Source: Pelobates cultripes (taxonomy: Eukaryota > Chordata > Amphibia > Anura > Pelobatidae). From it: 64,000 nucleotides of DNA. The notes beneath the pieces are model-generated. The model ran no database searches. It worked only from the letters and a program-made list of their open reading frames with translations, and was not told the DNA's origin. Shown piece after piece: positions 55,600-64,000 of the stretch (positions are counted from its first letter, which is position 1; each line of letters starts with the position of its first letter). The stretch lies in the NCBI GenBank assembly GCA_933207985.1, contig OW240917.1, positions 103,858,625-103,922,624 on the forward strand, in the 5' to 3' direction. A program made the translations under genes and the position numbers.

Positions 55600-58500
55600 G
55601 TGGATCTTTTTTGATTTTAATGGATAATTTTTTTCACAAGCTGGAGGGTACTCAGAACAAGCTGAGACTTTAAAATTTTCTGAGGATGAAGCTAATAACA
55701 TTTTGTGGGAACAGTCCAATATCCAGCTACCACAGCAATGGACTTCAAAAGATGTTTATTTTAAACTGCTACGTTTGCACAAAAAATACACAGACCTGGA
55801 TCTTCACAGGTTATTCCTGTCAGATTATTATATGGCAAAGAGGATTTAGAATACTTAACATTCCTACCATAGGACGTGTTAAACCAAAAGTGTGCAAGGA
55901 TTGGACCCACGTCCGTAACAAAGCCTCACTTGACCTTATGTTAATTATTATTCAAGATGTCAAGACAGACATGATTGACGTTAACCAAAAAATCTTGAGC
56001 TTGGAATCTGAGCATGCAGTCCTACTAACTTCACCAGAGGGAGTACAACTTAAACAAAAACTACAAGATGAGCTTCTAAAATACAAAAATGAATTGGTTA
56101 AGTTCAAACGACAAAAGTTTGAAAGAGTGCAACAGGATTACCAAGAACATAGGGTGTATAAATGGCTGTCTGGTGATAACCATCGTAGACCACGGAGACC
56201 ACGTAAATGTATACAGCGCCCCAAGGTAACAACAATTGATGTTACTTCAGGTGAATCGGCGTCTGAGAGCGATACACGCCAAGACACAAATCGGCACCAT
56301 CGCCAGAAGCCACACAGCAGGTCAAGAAGGAGCAGAACTAGACGTGGCCACAAGGGCAAGAACTGGCCCACGGGCCAAACCACCCCTCAGGAATAGTTCC
56401 TATTTTCAACCTTTCAAACAGAATACTAGACCACAATGAGATTTTTTGAGCCGAGGTCTATCTTTTCTTCCAACACCGTACCCCAACCAATTTTTGTGGA
56501 ACATGGAACTATTTAAGTTTGGTAGAACCATGCGCTTAAAATAATTTTTCAATCACTCAGGAAAGACACAATCAGCTACACAAGTTGCAGAACAGTTTAA
56601 GTGTAAATCCACGTTTGATCCACAGTCAAATGAAGCTTCAATAAAGACATACCTGGCAACTACAAATAAGATTGCTCAAAATACCTTCTCACAACATTGT
56701 AAAAAAACACAGAATATTACCAAACATCAGAGGAAGCTTATCAAGAAATTAGCTGATGACTCAACTATAGTCATCAGGTCATAAGGGAGGAGGAATAGTG
56801 ATCATGAATTACCAATACTATGACGAAGAACTCCAGACACAACTCAGATCCTAACACATATAGGTTATTACCAAGTGACCCTACCATAGAGATTCAATCT
56901 AAAGTAGAAGATATACTCTCATTGGCTCTTATGGCAGGTTACATCGATATCCAGCTTTACCAATTTCTCTATAAATTACATCCTTGCACACCCATTATTT
57001 ACAGCATTCCCAAGATACACAAACACGCCAAAAAGCCACCTGGGCGCCCATTGTATCTGCTGTAGATGGTATTCTTGAACCCATTTCAAAATGGTTGGAC
57101 TCTATTTTTAAAGGGCCAGTTTAAGAGCTTCATCCGGTGTAAAGGATTCACAGTCTCTTCTTACCAAATTGTCAAGAATACAAGTTAATGGACGAAAGCT
57201 TATACTAATAACTATAGACGTGGCAAGTTTATATACAATCATTCCTCGTGAAGAAGGTGCGGATGCTGTGAGAACCGTGTTTACTCAAGCCAAAAATTAC
57301 CAAGGTCCACCTATAGAATTTGTTATTGAGCTACTCATGCTGACAATCCAAAATAATTATTTTTGGTTCGAAGATAAGTGGAACCTTCAAGTAACTGGTA
57401 CTTCTATGGGGGCAGCAATGGCCCCCATGTATGCAAACTCCTACATGTATGTATATGAAGAACAACACATACTTTCACAGTATGGACAACATATTGTACG
57501 ATATGTTCGTTACATTGACGATTTGCTCATCAACTGGTCAGGTACATATGCGGAGGCGACAGACATGGTGGAACAACTTAACAAACTATCCTTACCAGTC
57601 AACTTATCGGCAAATGTCAGTCAAGAAAAAGTCCACTATTTGGATCTGGAGTTGAGATTGGGAGAAAGGGGTATTGAATCCTTCCTATATTCCAAACCCA
57701 CTGATCGTAATACGCTGCTTCATGCTCAAAGTGCACATCCTAGAGCACTCAAAAATTCTCTTCCTAAGGCACAATTTCTTTGCGTCATTAGGAATAATTC
57801 AAACACTGATATAATGGAAAGACAATTAAAGGAAATGCATAAAAAATTTCTTAACCGTGGCTATAAAAGCAATATCCTTGAGCGAGCATTGAATGAAGCC
57901 AGAACGGCACATGCACCTTGGAAAGTTGACACTCCACAGAAATTGGTATTCCTGATGACTTTCCATCATCAATCACCATTGGTAGCCAGAACTATCAGGA
58001 ACAATTGGCAAATAGTCTCTGCGGACAACACACTCCCTAAAGTCTTCAAAGAAGCTCCACTCATCTGTTATAAACATAATAAGAATTTGAAGGACATGTT
58101 GGTGCAGACAGATCCAGTAAAGAGCTAAACTAAAGTATCCAAGATTGTTGGTTGCGGATGTGAACGCTGTCTTGGTTGTGTTACTTGTGGACATATGTTA
58201 CAGGCTAAATTTTTTAACAATCCACATACTAACAAAAAGTATGAAATCAGACATACCATTACGTGTAAAACACCATTTGTTGTGTATAAGCTCACATGCC
58301 CATGTGGCCTCAACTATGTGGGTAAGATAGAGACTCCATTATGCGAACGGATACGAAGACACCGCTCAAGTATCCGACTGGCTTACAGGGACAGTGTTTC
58401 AGATAAGCCAGTAGCAAAAAAATTTTGGTTAAACAACACTCTTTGTCTTCTTTAAAATTTATAGCTATCGATCATATACCACAATCCAGAAGAGGAGGTG

Positions 58501-58608
58501 ACAGAGGTCGAACATTACTTAATAGAGAAGCGTACTGGATTCATGAACTGAACATTGTATCCCCTAGAGGCCTTAATGAAAATTTGCTATTCCATTCATT
58601 CCTTTAAT
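55600..58608 (+). pseudogene. Penelope-like element (PLE-3), nearly full length, decayed
   Basis: A single reverse-transcribing protein is readable across several frames. The N-terminal part (55686-56396) has a coiled-coil-like region (VNQKILSLESEHAVLLTSP, LQDELLKYKNELVKFKRQK) and a basic tail (RRPRRPRK, HSRSRRSRTRRG). FLSRGLSFLPTPYPNQF follows at about 56440, the counterpart of PLE-2. IYSIPKIHKHAKKPPGRP at 57000 opens the RT. The frame 57169-58128 has motif A LITIDVASLYT (Asp17), motif B TGTSMGAAMAPMYAN and motif C YIDDLLINW (residues 115-118), then KVHYLDLEL. The end (58145-58607) has CGCERCLGCVTC and the GIY-YIG nuclease (VVYKLTCPCGLNYVGK, RIRRHRSSI, YWIHELN). Stops at about 56438, 57065, 57124 and 58128 and several frame changes inactivate it. 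Confidence 0.88.
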
Positions 58609-59640
58609 GTACACCCAGCTTGTGAAATATTGTATTGCTATGTATGGTATTTAGATTAAGCATAGCTTTTTGTACATTTTATTAATTTTATTATTGTACT
58701 CAATGTATAGTTGGCACATTTGTCATAATATGCGCTTTATCCCTATATAGTTGCACCTTATAATATTTACTTCATATGGATATTTAATCTATGTTTGATT
58801 TTTTTTTTGCTATATTGTTTTATTTTATTAATCTCCAATAAAGATAACAAATTTTAGCTAGTTTGGAGCTTTCCAGCCTATCCTTTTTAACATCACAAAT
58901 TCATCATTAAGAACCAGAGGACTCGCAAGTGATATCCTTGGTGAGGATTATTCCACCTACGCTTCCTATACTGAGCAATATTCACTTTGCTCCCCGCTTG
59001 TGAGTATACCTCCACTTTTTTATCCTAGTTTTATTCCAGACTATACAGAGAGCACTATATTGTGTTTTTATTTTTCCTCCTATACACTGAGGGTACTGGT
59101 TTGTGGCACTGACACCAGAACACCCTGACCCCAAAGAAGCCTAGAGAGTACACCAGGACCATCATCATATCCTTAGACGGGGATTGCACCATCCAGACGC
59201 ATATATCTGGAGCTTAATATAAGCTCCAGAAAATTGTAAGTGCAATATTTTTCTTTATTTATCACTATCAAGCAATTCAACATACTAAATTATATCCGTG
59301 TCTTCTCCTCTCTCCCCTATATTTCACTGAGCTTGAGAAGACTAGTAAAAGCGCTGCTTCCTGACACTACCTTCTAAAGTTAATATTATATTTGAGAAAC
59401 TACTTATTATAATATGCTAAGCTACAACTCATTTTCGGTTACGTAAATCTGAATAATTAGGCATTCTAATACTGTTATAATTATAATTAAGATGGAGGGG
59501 TTAATATTATGTATTAGATGTCATCTTAAGGATATCCTTTTCTTTTTGACATGCTACACCTCAATTTCAGGTTTCCTGAAGGTCATTCTACCACGAGCCT
59601 GGTTATTGGTTTATTATTGTCTCCTGTTTCTATCAGGTAC
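58609..59640. other. 3' flank of PLE-3, unassigned
   Basis: An AATAAA at about 58838 may be the element's polyadenylation signal. The rest, including GTATATCTGGAGCTTAATAT..., is not recognised. A short inverted pair (TCTGGAGCTTA/TAAGCTCCAGA) lies at about 59206-59231. No gene. Confidence 0.4.
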
Positions 59641-59665
59641 AAAAAAAAAAAATACAAAAAAAAAA

Positions 59666-59700
<35 letters not shown>
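59641..59700. repeat. A-rich, (TA)n, (CA)n tract
   Basis: A runs, then TA repeats, then CA repeats, directly before the right 51-bp repeat. It mirrors the TG/TA tract on the other side of PLE-3. Confidence 0.9.
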
Positions 59701-59701
59701 A

Positions 59702-59752
59702 TTTAAACAAAAATATAACATTCTGATAATAGAACATTTGTCCTCCACAGTG
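59702..59752 (+). repeat. 51-bp direct repeat, right copy
   Basis: One mismatch to 55349-55399. It runs directly into the minus-strand coding-like region ending at 59955. Confidence 0.9.
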
Positions 59753-59955
59753 ACGTCTTTACCTTCCAGGATATCTCTTTTAAGGTGCTCAGGGATCATA
59801 TGAGCAGGGCTAACTTCCTGGTCCTCCTGGATGATGGCTGGAGCAACTAATAGCAAGTCGGCTGGTGCTGGAGAAGCAGCAGCGGTTGGCCCGGCTAGAG
59901 TAAGGGCCGTGGTGACCGATTCAAGTTTCTCCAGCCTGGAGTTGACCTTGCTCAA
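59753..59955 (-). other. Coding-like ORF of unknown family
   Basis: The minus strand from 59955 reads MSKVNSRLEKLESV, an Ala/Pro-rich linker (AGPTAAASPAPADLL), and then HMIPEHLKRDILEGKDV. The opening looks like a short coiled coil, and the end suggests a folded block; composition is unlike the surrounding AT-rich DNA. After residue 68 the frame enters the 51-bp repeat and then microsatellite, so the real protein is broken there. It may be a retroelement gag-type fragment; I cannot name the family. Confidence 0.35.
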
Positions 59956-60300
59956 ATAATCTATACAGATATGTGAACTGGTTTGCTATGGAAACCAATA
60001 CAACCCAGATACCTTTAAACTGTAAATAGAATTAGTCTATATCCAGTAAGCATAAAACAATTGTTTAACCGAATGGTACAGGCATGAAATGATGTTTGTA
60101 ATCCACAAAAAGGATTTATTGCGAATACATAAGGGCTGCAGGAGTTATATAAGGGCTGTTGTCATTAGCTTGGCTAATATTGGCTTGCTTCATCTAAGTG
60201 TTGCTTCTAAGTGTGTAGTTGGAGATATTCTGAAGATAAACTGGAGGTAATCTGAGGTATTCAGGAGGATAAATAAAAAGTTAAGATTTGTTTGATTTAA
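59956..60300. other. Possible 5' leader of the CR1 element
   Basis: AT-rich non-coding sequence before ORF1. No start boundary for the element was identified. Confidence 0.3.
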
Positions 60301-60318
60301 ATTATTCTCATAATTGGA

Positions 60319-61235
60319 ATGGCAGGCTTAGTTCAGTGTAACAATTGCTATGCATTTGTTTCACGTTCCACTTTTTGGAGGTTTGGTTGTTGTCTAATCT
60401 GTAGACAGTTCTCTATCTTGCAGCAGGAAATTGTATTTTTGAAGTCTGAGATTTGTAAATTATCTGGTGAACAAACTCAGACTGGAACTGCTGCAAAGCC
60501 ATGCCGCAGGGACATACTAGGAATGGCAGATGGATAACTGTAGGATCTGGTAGACTTAGAGTTGTGGATAAAAGGCATATTGCACAGTCTGTTGCTCTTC
60601 ATAATTCATTTTCTGCACTTTCAGAGTGTAATGGTGTTGTGGAGAGAGGCACTGAGGCTAGTGGTGTTGTGGAGAGAGACACTGAGGCTAGTGGTGTTGT
60701 GGAGACCGGCTTGGAGACTATGGTAAGGCCTAATAGAAAGCAGTTGTTGTTGGGGGATTCCATTATAAGAGGTGTGGAGATGGACAATGGTGGTCTTGTG
60801 AGGTGTCTTCCCGGAGCTACTGCTCACAGAGACAGGAGACATATCTGTAATATTGTTAAGCAAGCAAAGCAGGAAGTGGAATTGGATGTACTTGTCCATC
60901 TAGGGACAAATGACTTGGCTTGCAATGAGGTTTCAGAGGTTAAGGAAGTTTTTAATGTTTTTGCCAATGATATACGAGAGGTTGCTTCCACACTGTCATT
61001 CTCTGAAGTTCTGCCTGTGCATAACACTCAGAACGACAGGCGGATGCGTATTAGGGACTTTAATTTGTGGCTTGGTGAATGGTGTCGTGAGCAAGGATTT
61101 GGCTTCATTTCTCATGGTAGCTCTGTTTGGAATGGATATAAGCTGTACAAAAAAGATCGTTTGCATCTTTCTCAAAAGGGTACAAATGTTCTCAGTGAGC
61201 AGTTCAGAAGTTATGCTAGGATGTATTTAAACTAG
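60319..61235 (+). pseudogene. CR1 LINE ORF1 with zinc finger and SGNH esterase domain, one frameshift
   Basis: The first frame (60319-60537) has a Cys finger, CNNCYAFV...CCLICRQF, followed by a coiled-coil-like SILQQEIVFLKSEICKL. After a frameshift at about 60500-60530 the second frame (to 61235) carries a 10-residue repeat (GVVERGTEAS, GVVERDTEAS, GVVETGLET) and then an esterase of the SGNH type: LLLGDSIIRGV (nucleophile Ser), VLVHLGTNDLACNE (Gly-x-Asn-Asp), and KKDRLHLSQKG (Asp and His of the triad). Esterase domains in ORF1 are known from CR1-like LINEs. All catalytic positions are preserved, but the frameshift separates them from the finger. ORF2 starts about 100 bp downstream, the usual spacing. 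Confidence 0.85.
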
Positions 61236-61337
61236 GAGGGGGGGCAAAAGGGTGATAAAACATCAATCCAATTGTCCCCCAAAACAAGGACAGAAGGTGC
61301 CTGTAGCAAGTGTGTTAAAAAATGATAGCTTAGAGTC

Positions 61338-64000
61338 ATGTCTACAAATGCTCGCAGTTTAGGGAATAAGATCCATGAACTTGTGGCAATAATGGCAACT
61401 GATAGAGTAGATTTAGTCGCTGTTACTGAGACATGGTATAATGAGAAAAATGACTGGAACATAGCAATACCAGGGTACTCTTTATACAGGAAAGATAGGG
61501 AAGGCAATAAAGGGGGAGGGTGGCCTTGTATGTGAAGGATAGCATAAAATCTAGCCTAATAAAAGTTTGTGAGACAAACATAGAGTCCGTTTGGGTTACG
61601 TTAGAATTTGTTAATCACACAGTAACTCATGTAGGTGTGATTTATAGGCCCCCAGGACAAATTGAAGAGTTAGATAATCTACTAGTTGAGGAAATAGCTA
61701 AAATGACAATGAAGGGGGAAGTTATCATCATGGGTAACTTTAATCTTCCTGATGTAAATTGGAAAACAAAATTAGCTACTTGTGCCAGGAGCACACATAT
61801 TCTTAACTCCCTAATGGGATTGTCTCTAAAACAAGTTGTTGAGGAGCCAACTTGTAAATAGGCCATACTAGATTTAGTGTTAACAAATGGAGATTTGGTA
61901 ACAGATATTACTGTAGGTCAGGGTTGTCAAACATGCGGACCCCCAGATGTTGCTGAACTAAAACTCCCATGATTCCCTGGCTATCTGTTTCATTGAAAGA
62001 ATCATGGGAGTTGTAGTTCAGCAACATCTGGGGGGCCGCATGTTTGACAACCCTGCTGTAGGTGAAAGTTTAGGATCCAGTGATCATCAGTCAGTGTGGT
62101 TTAATATAAGAACAGTGACTGAGTCACACCACACAAAAACGAAAGTTTTAGACTTTAGAAAAACAGACTTTTCTAAAATTAGAATATGGGTAGAGGAGTC
62201 ATTATCAGACTGGAGCAATTTAAATGGAGTCCAAGAGAAATGGGATTATTTAAAAGTTGCACTATTGAAGGCAACAGAAAATTGCATTAGGCTTGTCAGT
62301 AAAAGCAAAAAATTCAAGAAACCACTGTGGTACTCCGCAGATGTGGCCAAAATAGTTAAAAACAAAAAGTTAGCATTTAGGAATTATAAAAAAACACAGA
62401 GTGAGGAAGACAAAATGATCTATAAGATTAGGCAGAAAGAGGCTAAGCAAGTTATAAGAGCTTCCAAATCACACACAGAAGAGAAAATAGCACAGTCAGT
62501 AAAAAAGGGGGATAAAACATTTTTTAGATACATAAATGAGAAAAGAAAAGTAAAACAAGGATTAGTTAGATTAAAAACAAAAGAAGGAAGGTATGTAGCA
62601 GAGGATAAAGGTCTAGGTAAAGACAAATAAGTCAATGGGACCTGATGGAATACATCCAAAGCTATTAAAAGAGCTTAGTGGTGTACTAGCAAAACCATTA
62701 ACAGATTTATTTAACCAATGATTGTTAACAGGAGTAGTCCCAGAAGATTGGAAGTTAGCGACTGTTGTGCCCATTTACAAGAAAGGTAATAGGGAGGAGT
62801 CGGGCAACTATAGGCCAGTAAGCCTTACTTCAGTAGTTGGGAAAGTGATGGAAACCATTTTAAAGGATAGGATTGATGAGCATCTAAAAACACATGGATT
62901 TCAATATCAGAGACAACATGGGTTTACCTCAGGGAGATCATGCCAAACTAATCTTATAGATTTTTTTGATTGGGTAACTAAAATTATAGATCAGGGTGGT
63001 GCAGTAGACATTGCTTACCTAGATTTCAGTAAGCCTTTTGACACTGTTGCACATAGAAGGCTTATCAATAAACTGCAATCTTTAAGTTTGGATTCCAATA
63101 TTGTTGAATGGGTAAGGCAGTGGCTGAGTGACAGGCAACAGAGGGTTGTAGTTAATGGAATATATTCAAAGCTTTGACTTGTCACCAGTGGGGTACCTCA
63201 GGGATCTGTACTTGGATTCATTCTCATTAATATTTTTATTAGTGATATTGCAGAAGGTATTGATGGTAAGGTATGTCTTTTTGCTGATGATACTAAGTTA
63301 TGTAACAGGGTTGATGTTCCAGGAGGGATAAGCCAAATGGCAAATGATTTAGGTAAACTAGTAAAATGGTCAGAATTGTGGCAACTGACATTTAATGTGG
63401 ATAAGTGCAAGATAATGCATCTTGGACTTAAAAACCCAAGGGCAAAGTACAGAATATTTGATAGAGTCCTAACCTCAACATATGAGGAAAGGGATTTAGG
63501 GGTGATTATTTCTGATGACTTAAAGGTAGGCAGACAATGTAATAGAGCAGCAGGAAATGTTGGCAGAATGCATGGTTGTATAGGGAGAGGTATTAGCAGT
63601 AGAAAGAGGGAAGTGCACATGCCATTGTACAGAACACTGGTGAGACCTCACTTGGAGTATTGTACACAGTACTGGAGACCATATCTTCAGAAGGATATTG
63701 ATACCTTAGAGAGGGTTCAGAGAAGGGCTACTAAACTGGTTTATGGATTGCGGGATAAAATTTACCAGGAAAGGTTAAAGGATCTTAACATGTATAGCTT
63801 AGAGGAAAGACGAGACAGGGGGGATATGATAGAAACATTTAAATATATAAAGGGAATCAACACAGTACAGGAGGAGACTATATTTAAAAGAAGAAAAACT
63901 AGCACAACAAGAGGACATAGTCTTAAATTAGAGGGACAAAGGTTTAAAAATAATATCAGGAAGTATTACTTTACTGAGAGGGTAGTGGATGCATGGAATA
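61338..64000 (+). pseudogene. CR1 LINE ORF2 (endonuclease and RT), decayed, runs off the window
   Basis: The endonuclease begins MSTNARSLGNKIHELVAIM, with AVTETWYNE (catalytic Glu), VGVIYRPPG, IIMGNFNLPDVNW (GNFN where GDFN is expected, so a catalytic Asp is lost) and SLGSSDHQSVWF (SDH). The RT follows: GPDGIHPKLLKEL, WKLATVVPIYKKGNREESGN, YRPVSLTSVVGKVMET, IAYLDFSKPFDTVAH (motif A), TSGVPQGSVLG (motif B) and LFADDTKLC (motif C, DD intact), then the thumb with RATKLVYGLRDKIYQERL to YFTERVVDAWN at the window end. Breaks are a frameshift near 61525, a stop at 61859, a hAT MITE at 61919-62055, and stops near 62628, 62720 and 63176. The ADD of the RT survives, but the protein cannot be made whole. 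Confidence 0.9.
61919..62055. mobile_element. hAT MITE hairpin inside the CR1 ORF2
   Basis: CAGGGTTGTCAAACATGCGG at the start and its inverse at the end, with arms of about 57 bp around a short loop (CTGGCTATCTGTTTCATTG). CTGTAGGT is duplicated exactly at 61911-61918 and 62056-62063. It interrupts the CR1 endonuclease, so it is younger than that insertion. Confidence 0.9.

Overview
This window looks like intergenic DNA from a vertebrate, most probably a frog or toad. It is AT-rich, and I could not support a single intact host gene. It is filled with transposable elements of several classes. The anuran assignment is an inference from three things: repeated short elements with TTAA target sites and TTAAAGG(G/A) ends, as in the T2/Kolobok MITEs described from Xenopus; DD37E Tc1 elements together with CR1, L2, L1 and Penelope-like retroelements; and LTR-like insertions with TG...CA ends.

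Layout. 0-8.8 kb: an 80-bp piggyBac-like MITE, L2-like LINE fragments, a pogo/Tigger-like MITE, and a foldback with a degenerate hammerhead-like motif. 8.8-13 kb: a Penelope-like (PLE) C-terminal fragment, then a non-autonomous DNA element that is itself split by a hairpin-rich LTR-like insertion, a PLE-like tail with a hammerhead-like core, and a second PLE in the opposite orientation. 13-18 kb: direct-repeat arrays interrupted by a hAT-like element (8-bp target duplication) that holds a CA-rich minisatellite and a Tc1 element, which in turn holds an LTR-like insertion. 18-21.4 kb: a cluster of T2-like MITEs. 21.5-24.4 kb: a decayed L1 ORF2 on the minus strand. 24.4-36 kb: mostly unassigned AT-rich DNA with scattered MITEs and two inverted repeats. 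36.5-39.4 kb: L1 ORF1 remnant, LTR-like sequences and minisatellites. 41-46.1 kb: MITEs and two Tc1 elements, one with an intact 338-residue transposase. 48.5-53.05 kb: a 4.5-kb hAT element with an exact 8-bp target duplication; it contains a transposase fragment, two tandem arrays and two pieces of 18S rRNA sequence. 55.3-59.8 kb: a nearly full-length, decayed PLE between 51-bp direct repeats. 60.3-64 kb: a long CR1 element with an esterase-type ORF1 and a decayed ORF2, running off the end of the window.

The genes do not form a pathway. Each is the replication or transposition enzyme of its own element, and nearly all are broken. The exception is the Tc1/TRT-type transposase at 44809-45825. 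The most unusual observation is the pair of 18S rRNA fragments, in non-genomic order, inside the hAT element. All family assignments are from reading the sequence; no database search was run.
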